Assembly: GCF_900129035.1 (NCBI RefSeq)
Contig: NZ_FQTW01000005.1
Location: 1-64,000 of the forward strand
DNA from: Psychroflexus salarius
GTDB lineage: Bacteria; Bacteroidota; Bacteroidia; Flavobacteriales; Flavobacteriaceae
Direction: 5' to 3'
DNA: 64,000 nt
Within the stretch, counting starts at the first letter, position 1. Every line of letters starts with the position of its first letter. Shown in pieces: positions 36,192-46,215 of the stretch. A program made the position numbers and the translations under genes. The notes beneath the pieces were generated by a model, which was given only the letters and a program-made list of their open reading frames with translations, made no database searches and was not told the origin of the DNA.

Positions 36192-37519
36192 TGATTTCAT
36201 TTTTTAAATCTTTATTTTTTGGACAACGCTTGTTTCAAAGCTTGATTGTGATTGCAGCTTTGTTCTTACTATCGCAGTGGGTACAAATACTGTACTTACC
36301 AACATGGATTTTACTTATAGCACTTGTTTTTTTAGTGTTAACAGAAGGTATTGCGTTATACAAATCAACTTCATTTAATGCTGAACGTATATTAACAGAA
36401 AAGTTTTCTAATTCTGACGAAAATTCAGTTACCATTAACCTTTCAAATTCCTACGGCTTTAAGGTCAATATTGAAGTGATTGATGAAATACCAATTCAAT
36501 TTCAAAAGCGTGATTTCCAGAGAAATTTCAACCTGAGCGCCAATTCAAACACTCATTTTTCTTACACTTTAACACCAAAACAACGTGGTGAATATCATTT
36601 TGGCGCAGTACACTGTTTCATTTCAACTGTTCTAAAATTGGTAAAACGCCGCTACAGTTTTAGTCAAAATCAAATGGTAAAGGTGTATCCGTCTTATATT
36701 CAAATGCAAGCTTTAGCTTTTTTAGCGCTTGACCGTCAAAGTGAAATTGGCCTAAAAAAAGTACGTCGGATAGGACATACTTTAGAGTTTGAACAAATTA
36801 AAGACTATGTTTTAGGTGATGATATGCGAACAATTAATTGGAAGGCCACAGCTAAACGTGACCAGTTGATGGTTAATCAATATCAAGATGAGCGTTCGCA
36901 ACCTATTTATAATATGATAGATCGCGGCCGATTAATGAAAATGCCTTTTGAAGGTTTAACTTTGCTAGATTATGCTATTAATTCAACTTTAGCTTTTAGC
37001 AATATTGCTCTAAAAAAGAAGGATAAAGTTGGTTTGTTAAGTTTTGCAGAATCGATTAAAGATTTTACAAAAGCTACCGATAAGTCGTCTCAATTACGGA
37101 TTATTTTAAACCGATTATACAATGTAAATACGCATTTTTTAGATCCTGATTTTAATCGCTTATATGCTCATGTAAAAACATATATCAATCAACGGAGTTT
37201 ACTGTTGTTGTATACTAATTTTGAACATATGAGCAGTCTTGAACGCCAATTGCCTTATTTGCGTGCCTTATCTAAAAAACATGTTTTGGTAGTGGTTTTG
37301 TTTGAAAATACTGAAATTACCGAACTTGCTAATTCTAAAACAACTAACATTACCAGTGTTTATGAAAAAACTATTGCGCAACAATTTAATTATGAAAAAC
37401 AATTGATGCGTAAAGCTTTATTGGCAAATGGCATACAAAGTATTTTGACAAAGCCTAAAGATTTATCGGTAAATACAATTAATAAATATCTAGAAATTAA
37501 AGCAAAAGGACTACTTTAA
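36191..37519 (+). CDS. DUF58 domain protein with altered MIDAS site
   Basis: 442 residues from a GTG start. Two membrane segments (about 18-32 and 36-52). DUF58 signature GDDMRTINWKATA (209-221). A von Willebrand A-like fold follows, beginning NMIDRGRLM, where DxSxS is replaced by Asp244-Arg-Gly-Arg. This pattern is common in DUF58 but lacks the MIDAS serines. It is the presumed partner of MoxR. It overlaps rdgB by one base. Confidence 0.92.
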   Translation: MISFFKSLFFGQRLFQSLIVIAALFLLSQWVQILYLPTWILLIALVFLVLTEGIALYKSTSFNAERILTEKFSNSDENSVTINLSNSYGFKVNIEVIDEIPIQFQKRDFQRNFNLSANSNTHFSYTLTPKQRGEYHFGAVHCFISTVLKLVKRRYSFSQNQMVKVYPSYIQMQALAFLALDRQSEIGLKKVRRIGHTLEFEQIKDYVLGDDMRTINWKATAKRDQLMVNQYQDERSQPIYNMIDRGRLMKMPFEGLTLLDYAINSTLAFSNIALKKKDKVGLLSFAESIKDFTKATDKSSQLRIILNRLYNVNTHFLDPDFNRLYAHVKTYINQRSLLLLYTNFEHMSSLERQLPYLRALSKKHVLVVVLFENTEITELANSKTTNITSVYEKTIAQQFNYEKQLMRKALLANGIQSILTKPKDLSVNTINKYLEIKAKGLL

Positions 37520-38115
37520 TGAAACTTATTTTTGCCACACACAACCCCAATAAAGTTAGTGAAATTCAAGCCATGTTACCTAGCGGAATTGAACTAATTT
37601 CACTAAAAGATCTTGATGATTATGATGAAATTGAAGAAACAGCATCTACTATTGAAGGTAATGCTAAGCTAAAGGTTGAAGCTATTGCAAATAAATACAA
37701 TTATCCGTGTTTTGCTGATGATACAGGTTTAGAAGTAGCTGCTCTAAATGGCGAACCAGGTGTAAAGTCAGCCCGTTATGCTGGTGAAACCAAAGATAGT
37801 AAGGCTAATATGAGAAAGTTATTAAACAATTTGGCAGACAAATCCAATCGTAAGGCTCAATTTAAAACGGTGATTGCTTATAAAGCAAAAGGTGGTCAAA
37901 TATTAACTTTTGAAGGGATTTGCAAGGGTGAAATTTTAAAATCGGCTAGAGGTGAAGGCGGTTTTGGGTATGATCCTATATTTCTACCAAGTGGTTATAC
38001 ACAATCATTTGCTGAAATGACAGCTAATGAAAAACACCTTATCAGTCATCGTGGATTAGCATTTAAAAAGTTTATTAAGTTTTTAAGTGAGTCTCATAAA
38101 AACAAAACGCTTTAG
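37519..38115 (+). CDS. rdgB: dITP/XTP pyrophosphatase
   Basis: 198 residues, full length. Motifs: FATHNPNKVSE at the start, FADDTGLEVAALNGEPGVKS with the paired Asp, GGFGYDPIF, and SHRGLAFKKF at the end. It removes non-canonical purine nucleotides (dITP, XTP). It is last in the MoxR operon; a functional tie is not obvious. The terminator stem begins inside its last codons. Confidence 0.96.
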   Translation: MKLIFATHNPNKVSEIQAMLPSGIELISLKDLDDYDEIEETASTIEGNAKLKVEAIANKYNYPCFADDTGLEVAALNGEPGVKSARYAGETKDSKANMRKLLNNLADKSNRKAQFKTVIAYKAKGGQILTFEGICKGEILKSARGEGGFGYDPIFLPSGYTQSFAEMTANEKHLISHRGLAFKKFIKFLSESHKNKTL

Positions 38116-38138
38116 CATTAGAACTAAAGCGTTTTGTT
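38101..38138. terminator. Bidirectional terminator overlapping rdgB end
   Basis: Perfect 15-bp inverted repeat (38101-38115 with 38124-38138), 8-base loop. The left arm encodes the last residues and stop of rdgB. It serves rdgB and the convergent htrA. Confidence 0.85.
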
Positions 38139-38157
38139 GTTTATCGTTTTTGTTAAT

Positions 38158-39558
38158 TTACCTAAATATGTAAGTGTCTTCTTGACCAGCACTATTTTTA
38201 AATGTAATGATTAGCGGTTGATTGTTAGAAGTTTGTAAAATTTGCTTAACTTCAGAAATAGAATTTACTTTTCGTTTATTAATCTTAGTAATTAATAATC
38301 CTTCAAACATACTCAGTTTAGGCGATAAAGCCTTATCAATCATCACACCATTATCACTATCAAAGGTTTTATATTCGTCTTTCTCAAGGTTTCTAATTTG
38401 TAAACCTAGTGGCTTAATGATGTAAGTTGAACTCATCATCAACTCAACTGAAGTTTTCATTTGTTTACCATTTCTTAAATAAGTGACTTCCACAATATCA
38501 CCAGGGTTTTTAGAATTTAAATAGCCTTTTAAATCTGTGAATTTTCTGATTTTGATTTGATCAATTTTTGTGATGATATCACCCTTTTTAAGACCGGCAT
38601 TTTCTGCAGAACCATCTTTGGCAAAACCAGTAATGTAATAACCTTGCGTTACGTCAATATTAAGCTCTTTGTAATTTTTTTCATTGATATCTAGTCCGCT
38701 AACGCCTAATAATGCTTGTTTAATCGAGCCATATTCAATTAAATCATCTATAATTTTCTTAGCGTTATTACTTGGTATAGCAAATGAATATCCTATATAG
38801 GAGCCAGTTTTTGAAGTTATGGCCGTATTAATTCCGATTAATTGTCCTTTTGCGTTGACTAAAGCGCCACCACTATTGCCTGGATTTACAGCTGCATCTG
38901 TTTGAATAAATGATTGAAATAAATTATCATTCGGATTCAAGTCACGGGCTTTAGCACTAATAATTCCAGCGGTAACCGTAGATGTTAAGTTAAACGGGTT
39001 GCCAATGGCTAAAACCCATTCACCAACTTCAACCGCATTTGAGTCTCCGAAACTTAAATAATTTAAGTTGTCACGGTCAATTTTTAATAAGGCAATATCA
39101 TATTCAGGTGCTGTGCCAATAATTTCAGCTTTAAAAGTTTCGTTATTATTTAAGGTGACATCAACTTCAGTTGCACCATCAATAACATGGTTATTTGTTA
39201 CAATATAGCCATCAGGACTTATAATAACGCCGCTTCCAGCACCTCGAATGTATTTTCTTGGTTCGTCATTATAGCCATAACCAAAACCCCAAAAGCCTTT
39301 AGATTTTGTCACGGTTACGTTTTTAACGTGAACAACAGCATCTAAGCTTGTTTTTGCTGCTGTTGTAAAGTCAGTTTCTTCAGCGGCATAATTAGTACTA
39401 TAATTCACAGGCATGCTTGATTGTTGAACAATAGGTTGAGTTTCATTGAGATTTAAAGAACTGGTGTTTTGGGTTGTTGATACCGAATAATGATAAACAC
39501 CAATACTTAATGTACTCACTATAATTGTGATGATAATTAATTTTATTGCTTCTTTCAT
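38158..39558 (-). CDS. HtrA/DegP-type serine protease
   Basis: 466 residues from ATG at 39558; an upstream TTG is less likely. The N-terminus has a membrane anchor or signal (about 5-24). The trypsin-like domain has the triad His124 (TNNHVIDG), Asp154 (YDIALLK) and Ser229 (NPGNSGG). A Tyr/Gly-rich loop precedes it. Two PDZ domains (about 280-365 and 380-460) follow. It degrades misfolded envelope proteins. Transcribed alone, towards the rdgB terminator. Confidence 0.95.
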   Translation of the reverse strand: MKEAIKLIIITIIVSTLSIGVYHYSVSTTQNTSSLNLNETQPIVQQSSMPVNYSTNYAAEETDFTTAAKTSLDAVVHVKNVTVTKSKGFWGFGYGYNDEPRKYIRGAGSGVIISPDGYIVTNNHVIDGATEVDVTLNNNETFKAEIIGTAPEYDIALLKIDRDNLNYLSFGDSNAVEVGEWVLAIGNPFNLTSTVTAGIISAKARDLNPNDNLFQSFIQTDAAVNPGNSGGALVNAKGQLIGINTAITSKTGSYIGYSFAIPSNNAKKIIDDLIEYGSIKQALLGVSGLDINEKNYKELNIDVTQGYYITGFAKDGSAENAGLKKGDIITKIDQIKIRKFTDLKGYLNSKNPGDIVEVTYLRNGKQMKTSVELMMSSTYIIKPLGLQIRNLEKDEYKTFDSDNGVMIDKALSPKLSMFEGLLITKINKRKVNSISEVKQILQTSNNQPLIITFKNSAGQEDTYIFR

Positions 39559-39567
39559 GTTAATCAA

Positions 39568-39798
39568 TTTTGTTTCAAATTTTTAAAAAATTACAGATAT
39601 CGTCAATCTTATTTAACGTCTATTTAACCCACAAAAAATGGGTCTATTTTCCATATTTGTAATTTTTGCACCATCCGTGAGCAATATGGTGGAAGAAGTA
39701 GAATTGTTAACATAATCATAACGTGAATTACGGAAAAACCGTTAAATAAAATATCACAATTTCATTACTTTTAGAATATAAAAAACAAATCAATAGTT
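39568..39798. other. Intergenic region between htrA and accessory insert
   Basis: 231 bases, no gene. It holds the promoters of the divergent htrA and DUF6252-like lipoprotein. A short inverted repeat ACGG-AAAAA-CCGT sits near 39733-39745. No attachment site or transposase remnant was identified. Confidence 0.4.
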
Positions 39799-40338
39799 AT
39801 GAAAAATTTAATTTTGCTTATAGCAATTGGACTTACACTATGTTGCTGTAGTAACGACGACGATAATAATAATGGCGAGACTTTACCACCTGCAACCCAA
39901 ACAGGTGCAAATACGGTTGGTTGCTTAGTTAACGGAGAAGTATTTTTGCCTAAAAGCGAGGGCATAAATCCTGCTGTGGTTTGCAATTATGAATATGAAG
40001 AAGGAGAGTTTTATTTCAATTTAGTTTTTAGTGACCTAAGAGGAACTGGTGTAAAAACAGTTTCAGTTAGAACAAGTGAAATAGCACTACAAGCTGACTC
40101 GACTTACTCTCTCGACCAAGATAATACAATTTTCGACTCTTTTATTGGTGGTGGCGGATTATATGGTATTAATGCTACAAATTATTTTTATACAAATTCT
40201 GCAAACACAGGAGAATTGACAATTACCCGTTTAGACCTTTCTAACTCTATAATATCAGGAACATTTTGGTTTGACGCTATAAATGACAAAGGCGACATTG
40301 TAGAAATTAGAGAAGGACGATTCGATTACCAATATTAA
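39799..40338 (+). CDS. DUF6252-like lipoprotein
   Basis: 179 residues. The signal peptide ends TLCCCSND with three adjacent cysteines, any of which could be lipidated, then an acidic Asp/Asn-rich spacer. The start of the mature domain, LPPATQTGANTVGCLVNGEVF, is typical of the DUF6252 family of Bacteroidota lipoproteins. The rest is beta-rich (ITRLDLSNSIISGTFWFDA). Function unknown. It starts an accessory insert between htrA and dapF. Confidence 0.82.
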   Translation: MKNLILLIAIGLTLCCCSNDDDNNNGETLPPATQTGANTVGCLVNGEVFLPKSEGINPAVVCNYEYEEGEFYFNLVFSDLRGTGVKTVSVRTSEIALQADSTYSLDQDNTIFDSFIGGGGLYGINATNYFYTNSANTGELTITRLDLSNSIISGTFWFDAINDKGDIVEIREGRFDYQY

Positions 40339-40355
40339 AATAAATACCTAAACCA

Positions 40356-43309
40356 ATGAAAACTATTTACACATTACTATCTATTTTATGCTGTACTTTA
40401 TTTTTAAATGCACAGCAAGCCAATACAGATTTTGCCAACCAAATGAATACCATATTTCAGCACTTGGATAAAAACCGAGTACCACACGGTATTCTTACAG
40501 ATTTTGGGTTGGAATATGTTGACCTTAATGGTTACAATGGTACACTCAATAATAACAACCATACCAGCAGAACAACGGTACACGAATCGTTTTACACCTT
40601 AATTTCATCACGTATCCGCGCAGTCAATACAGGCTTTATGCAACCGATTGACTTTGAAAAATTATGGCATAGTAAAAGAACTCAAGGCTTGATTACCGTT
40701 GGTGGACTTTACTTTAAATATGCAAAGTTTAAGGACGATGCTAGAACACATCTGGTAAGGTAAGTGTTGTAAACAACAAACTGTATGATGTATACAATAA
40801 TGGTGTTTGGCAAAATCCGTATGAAGATAAAAATATGTTTATGCTAGCACCTTCCATAAATCATTATAAAGGCTTAAACCTTCAAGTAAAGTTACCCCAA
40901 GATATTTTTCTTTCAAATTATCCTTCCGAAATTCAAAATGTTGCCATAGATTTTGGTGATGGCTTAGGCTATAGAACAGTTACCTATAACCAAATTTTAA
41001 ATGTTAACTATACACAAGCCAATACCTATATATGGAAGTATAAACTCAATTTAACTAATGGGCAAACTTTATATAGCCATTCAGAAGTAATAATAGAAGA
41101 GGGTCTAAATACACGACCTTATGGTCAATTTGCCACTAAAAATAGCGCATTAGATGTTTATGAAAAGATTTCAGTGACTGCTTCCGAAGCTTATTATGGT
41201 AAACACGCTACAGCAACTTTATACATTAGAGATGCTAATGATGACGGTATCAGTAATCCGCTTATTGTTGCCGAAGGTTTTGATACAGGCGCGATACTAA
41301 ACCCAGAACAAGAGGCAGGAGATAATAATATTATCGGATTTCTAAATAATGTTAATACCTCGCTTTCTAATTTACCTGCTGAATTAAACACATACGACAT
41401 CATTTATGTAGATTGGGATAATGGCGTAGATTTTATTCAACGTAATGCCTATGCTTTAGAAGAAGTCATCAAATGGGTAAACCAAGAAAAAGCAGCCGCT
41501 GGCAGTACAGAGAAAAATGTAATTATAGGCCAAAGCATGGGTGGTTTGGTAGCACGCTACGCTTTAACGGACATTGAGCAAAACCAAAATTTTAACCACG
41601 ACACCGATTTGTACATTAGTCATGATGCGCCACACTTGGGTGCAAATACACCAATTGGTATGCAACATATGTATCGCCATGTTAATAACATGTACCAATC
41701 TGCACCATTACCTCTTTTTCTTGGTGAGGTTGTACTACCATTAGCTTATGATGCGTCTGGTATTTTTGGCGATACCGTAATTAGTGTTTTTGGCACTGAT
41801 ATACTATATGATTTAGGAGAATTTGTAACACCAAATCAGTATTTAAGCATATCGGATTTTCCAGCATCAAGGCAAATGCTATATAATTGGGTAAACATGG
41901 ATTATGAAATTAGAAACGTAATACACGATGCTTGGCAACAAGAACTAAGTGATATGGGTTATCCTCAAGGGTATACAGGTGACCCCATTCGTAATATTGC
42001 GATAGCCAATGGTAGCGAGTGTGGCGTAGAATATACGCATGAAACTTCGTTAATTCGATACGAGAAAACAGCTGCTGATAAAACTGCTCTAAATTCCATT
42101 ATTGGGTTGACAGATATTGGTGTAGGCCTTTCTTTAATTGGAACTTGGCAAGGTACTGCTTTGATTGGTTTTGGTATATTACCAGGTAATTCTAAATATG
42201 ATATAATATTTAATGCTTCTGCCATGACTAACCTCAATGAAAATAAACAAATTTATTATGGTAGGATTACTTACAAAAAGAAAATTTTGTGGTTCATCCC
42301 AATAACCGTTAACCTTACTAGAGAAGAAAAGAATCAGCCCAATGATATCTTACCTTACGATTCTTACGGTGGTGGTGCTTATACTATTGTAAATTATTCG
42401 GAAGATTTATTCAATACTTTACCTACTCTGCAAAACAATGGCACCTTTGGTAGGTATGGTTTTATTCCTACAGCGAGTGCTTTAGATGCTGGAAAGGGTA
42501 CAACTAACCTTGACGATATGGATTACAGAAGTGAATATGTTGGTGCAAATCCACCTTCTGCACCTAATGACAGTCCATTTGATAATTTTGTTACTCATTT
42601 TGATAGATACAGTACATCAAATACAAACAGTGAACATATATCATTTAATAGACGTAATGGCAATTGGTTGGTTGCAGAACTAACAAATAATCCAGATTTT
42701 ACTGATTGTTCTTTTACTTGTTCCGATGTTAACTTGTTTATCCCAGATGATATTGTATGCTCTACAACCACTTACTTTTTTGATGATGATATTAACATCA
42801 GTAATATTAATATTACACAAGGTAGTAGTCTAGTAAATATATTTGGTCTCAACAGTAATACATTAACAATTTCACCAAATAGCCTTTTTGGAGGTGGTGG
42901 TTTACTTGCTTTTAATTTTACTATTGGTAATGATAAATGTGGTAGTCAAACATTCTACAAAACTATTTGGGTTGGAAAACCAAAAAACGATTTATCATTA
43001 ATAAGTTCAGGCGGGTTTACAATTAGCTTAGGTAATTTTTATCAAATAACTGCTATGCACGACAATAATAGTAATTACACACAAGCTAATTTGTCTTATG
43101 AGTGGGAAATCCCTTATGCAATGATTATGTTCTCGAACAATAATCGTTCAGCAAGCATAAGACCAACTCGACTTGGAACATATCCATACAAGGTAAGAGC
43201 TCGTAATTTATGTGGCTGTAGCCAATGGGCTACCCAACACTTTGAGGTACTTAGTGCGCCAGGTCCTGGTGATTACTATATATCTCCTGCTAATCGATTC
43301 GGAAACTAA
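40356..43309 (+). pseudogene. Frameshifted secreted alpha/beta-hydrolase
   Basis: Two frames that together look like one protein of about 980 residues. The first (40356-40763) has a signal peptide (cleavage near LNAQ) and stops at 40761. The second (40835-43309, open back to 40745) continues in the -1/+2 frame and holds GQSMGGLVARYAL, the nucleophile elbow with Ser at 41534-41536, then LYISHDAPHLGANTP. The shift falls within 40745-40760, next to ACACA; removing two bases would restore the frame. The C-terminal end, PGDYYISPANRFGN, looks like a T9SS sorting-signal start (YYISPNPA) cut short. Broken gene or sequence error. Confidence 0.75.
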
Positions 43310-43319
43310 AAAGCACGGT

Positions 43320-43451
43320 GCCTAACAAAAAAATAAAAATAATAGCTGGTTGATAGCTAAAACAATCAGTACGGGATAAATAAAATGTTTATATTTGGCT
43401 GAAAAGTTGTGTGCTTAAATTCGCTACTATTCTTATACTAGACCGTTATGC
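43320..43451. other. Possible attC-like site after the hydrolase
   Basis: GCCTAAC at 43320-43326 fits the integron core RYYYAAC; GTTATGC at 43445-43451 is a 6/7 match to GTTRRRY. The 118 bases between are A/T-rich, without a strong fold. The right core contains the dapF start codon (43448). No integrase is present in the window. Speculative. Confidence 0.25.
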
Positions 43452-44233
43452 AAATCAATTTTTATAAATATCAAGGTGCTGGAAACGATTTTGTCATGAT
43501 TGACAATCGCACTGGTAATTTCAAAAATGATACCAAATTAATCAACTGGTTATGCGACCGCCGATTTGGTATTGGCGGTGACGGTTTGATACTGCTTGAA
43601 GAGTCTAGTCAAGTTGAAGCCCATTTTAAGATGACTTATTTTAATGCAGATGGTCGTCAAAGTACCATGTGTGGAAATGGTGGTAGATGTATTGTTGCTT
43701 TTGCCCAGTTTTTAGGCATTATAAAGGATGAATGCATTTTTGAAGCGATTGATGGTCTGCATGAAGCTAGTATTGAAGGTGATGATATTGTCAATTTAAA
43801 AATGATTGATGTAGACGATGTAACACAGTCTTCTCAAGATTGTTTTCTTGATACTGGATCACCACATCACATTAAATTTGTAGATAACTTAGAAGCTATA
43901 AATATTCAAGTTGAAGGCGCAGCACTTCGCTATAGTGATAGATATAAAACATTTGGTGGTGCTAACATCAACTTTGTTGAGGTCAGGAATTCTGATTTGA
44001 ATATTCGTACTTATGAACGCGGCGTAGAAGCCGAAACTTTAGCCTGTGGCACAGGAATTACGGCAGCTGCGCTTGCCGCAGCCCTGAAATTTAATCTTGA
44101 ATCACCAATTCATGTTAAAGCCATTGGTGGTGATTTGTCAGTAAATTTTAGACGTCAAGCATCAAGATTTAAAGATGTTTGGTTAAACGGACCAGCACAA
44201 CAAGTTTTTAAAGGAGTGATTGATGTTAAGTAA
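43448..44233 (+). CDS. dapF: Diaminopimelate epimerase
   Basis: 261 residues. Starts FYKYQGAGNDFVMIDNR. Catalytic cysteine pair in MCGNGGRC and ETLACGTGITAAALA. It converts LL- to meso-diaminopimelate for lysine and peptidoglycan synthesis. It leads an operon with GNAT, mltG and an NTF2-like gene, overlapping the GNAT gene by 14 bases. The start lies at the end of the attC-like stretch. Confidence 0.96.
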   Translation: MQINFYKYQGAGNDFVMIDNRTGNFKNDTKLINWLCDRRFGIGGDGLILLEESSQVEAHFKMTYFNADGRQSTMCGNGGRCIVAFAQFLGIIKDECIFEAIDGLHEASIEGDDIVNLKMIDVDDVTQSSQDCFLDTGSPHHIKFVDNLEAINIQVEGAALRYSDRYKTFGGANINFVEVRNSDLNIRTYERGVEAETLACGTGITAAALAAALKFNLESPIHVKAIGGDLSVNFRRQASRFKDVWLNGPAQQVFKGVIDVK

Positions 44234-44744
44234 TTCAGCTATTAAACTACGTGCTTTAGAGCCGGATGATTTAGATTTTTTATTTTCTATTGAAAATCAA
44301 ACCCAATATTGGCATTTAAGTGACACCTTACAACCTTTTTCAAAACATATTTTACAGCAATATTTAGATCAGGCCCATCTTGACATTTATGAAGCTAAAC
44401 AACTACGCCTAGTTATTGCAAATCAAAAAGATAATCCTTTAGGTTTAATTGATTTGTATGATTTTAACCCCAAGCATAAGCGTGCTGGATTAGGCATTAT
44501 TTTACATCAAAATTACCAAGGTAAAGGCTTTGGCAAAACTGCTATCAACTTGATGCTTAATTATGCTTTTGACACTTTAGACTTGCATCAAGTCCACGTG
44601 ACTATTAATAGCGAAAACATTAACAGCATTAAATTATTTGAACTTTTAGGATTTCAACTTATAGGTGAGCAAAAAGATTGGAATTACAGCAATGGCAATT
44701 ATTACTCACAATATTTTTATCAAAAAATAAACCATGTACATTAA
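44220..44744 (+). CDS. GNAT-family N-acetyltransferase
   Basis: 174 residues. GNAT fold (RimJ/RimL or SpeG type): IKLRALEPDDLDFLFSIEN at the start, the acetyl-CoA-binding YQGKGFGKTAINLMLNYAF, then NSENINSIKLFELLGFQLIG. Substrate unknown (protein N-terminus, polyamine or metabolite). It overlaps dapF by 14 bases and mltG by 11, so it is translationally coupled. Confidence 0.9.
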   Translation: MMLSNSAIKLRALEPDDLDFLFSIENQTQYWHLSDTLQPFSKHILQQYLDQAHLDIYEAKQLRLVIANQKDNPLGLIDLYDFNPKHKRAGLGIILHQNYQGKGFGKTAINLMLNYAFDTLDLHQVHVTINSENINSIKLFELLGFQLIGEQKDWNYSNGNYYSQYFYQKINHVH

Positions 44745-45777
44745 AAAAATTCTAACCATTACGGCACTATTAGGTTTAGTTGCTTTAGGTATTTTTAGCT
44801 ACTCCATCTATCAAATTATATTATCCCCGAATACTTCATTTTCTAAAGAAGAACAATCAATTTACATTTCAAATCAAGCAGATTTTCAAACTTTGGTAGA
44901 CTCTATTGCTCCGTATTTAAAATCAGCAGAAGATTTTATTACAGTCGCACAAAAAAAACAATATCCTTCAAATATGAACTCAGGACATTTTGTATTAAAA
45001 AATGGAATGAATAATAATGAAATTATAAACACGTTGCGTAGCACAAATGTTCCAATCAATATCAATTTTAATAATCAACATAATCTTACAGATTTATCGA
45101 ACCGTTTGTCTCAACAACTCATGCCTAACCAAACTGAAATCCTTCAATCCCTGACCGATTCTATTTTTTTAGCCGAAAATAACGTGTCAGCTTTACAGTC
45201 ATTAGCGTTTTATATCCCTAACACTTATGAATTTTATTGGAATTCTTCTGCTGAAGATATTCGCGACAGACTTCATCAACAGTATTTGAATTTTTGGACA
45301 CCAGAACGTACAAAAAAACGAAAGGCTCTAAATCTTAGTCCAATTGAAGTTTCTACATTAGCTTCGATTGTACAAAAAGAAACCGCACAAGTAGATGAAC
45401 GTCCAAAAGTAGCTGGTGTTTACATCAACCGCTTGAGAAAAGGGATGAGACTTCAAGCTGATCCAACTTTAATTTTTGCTTTAAAACAGAAATTAAATAA
45501 TCGAGATACCATTATTAAACGTGTTTTAAACAAAGATAAATTAATAAATTCGCCATTTAACACTTATAAATATTCAGGTTTACCACCAGCGCCAATTGCA
45601 ATGCCTGATGTATCTTCTTTAGATGCGGTTTTAAATTATGAAAAACACGATTATCTCTATTTTGTCGCCGATATAAAAAATATAGGTTACCACAAATTTT
45701 CCAAAACATTACGTCAGCATAATCGTTATGCTAATGAATATAGAAATTGGATTAATAAACAAAAGGTTTACAGATGA
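44734..45777 (+). CDS. mltG: Endolytic transglycosylase MltG
   Basis: 347 residues. An N-terminal membrane segment (about 7-28) and a LysM-like region, then the YceG domain with the catalytic Glu in SIVQKETAQ, then GVYINRLRKGMRLQADPT and PPAPIAMP. It cuts nascent glycan strands near the divisome. It overlaps the GNAT gene by 11 bases and the next gene by 4. Confidence 0.94.
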   Translation: MYIKKILTITALLGLVALGIFSYSIYQIILSPNTSFSKEEQSIYISNQADFQTLVDSIAPYLKSAEDFITVAQKKQYPSNMNSGHFVLKNGMNNNEIINTLRSTNVPININFNNQHNLTDLSNRLSQQLMPNQTEILQSLTDSIFLAENNVSALQSLAFYIPNTYEFYWNSSAEDIRDRLHQQYLNFWTPERTKKRKALNLSPIEVSTLASIVQKETAQVDERPKVAGVYINRLRKGMRLQADPTLIFALKQKLNNRDTIIKRVLNKDKLINSPFNTYKYSGLPPAPIAMPDVSSLDAVLNYEKHDYLYFVADIKNIGYHKFSKTLRQHNRYANEYRNWINKQKVYR

Positions 45778-46214
45778 AATTAATTAAACTACTAAGTGTA
45801 ATTGTTATTTTTACAGTTATACCATCAAATGCACAGAATACAGCAGAGCAAACAGTTAACGCTTTTTTTGAAGCTTTAAACGCTAAAGATGTTGCTAAGA
45901 TAGAAAAATTATGTCTAGATAATTTAGTGTTGAATAGTCTTTCTGTGACAAGCGAATCCTCTAAGCTTAATCAACAAAATCTTAAAGGTTTTCTGCATTC
46001 TTTAAAACAAATGCCTGAAACCTTAAAAATTAAAGAAGTGATTACAAAAACCAAATCACGAGATGATAATTATATTGAGCACTTTTGGTTAGAGTATGAG
46101 TTTTACGTTAATGATAAACTATCACATAAAGGCGTTAATTCAATTACATTATTAAAAGGTGCAAATGGCTGGAAAATCTCAGCGATAACAGATACTCGAA
46201 TTTCTGAAAAATAG
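45774..46214 (+). CDS. Secreted NTF2/SnoaL-like protein
   Basis: 146 residues. The signal peptide is cleaved near SNAQ (about 20). A cone-shaped NTF2-like fold follows: TVNAFFEALNAKDVAKIEKL at the start, then FWLEYEFYVNDKLSHKGVNS and a C-terminal WKISAITDTR. No catalytic residues are evident. It overlaps mltG in ATGA. Role unknown. It ends one base before the convergent serine ammonia-lyase. Confidence 0.85.
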   Translation: MKLIKLLSVIVIFTVIPSNAQNTAEQTVNAFFEALNAKDVAKIEKLCLDNLVLNSLSVTSESSKLNQQNLKGFLHSLKQMPETLKIKEVITKTKSRDDNYIEHFWLEYEFYVNDKLSHKGVNSITLLKGANGWKISAITDTRISEK

Positions 46215-46215
46215 C

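Noticed and set aside
40356-40763. Separate short secreted protein
   Set aside because: Its frame runs directly into the following hydrolase frame; better explained as one broken gene.
40745-40763. Programmed ribosomal frameshift
   Set aside because: No slippery heptamer or clear downstream hairpin was seen at the junction.
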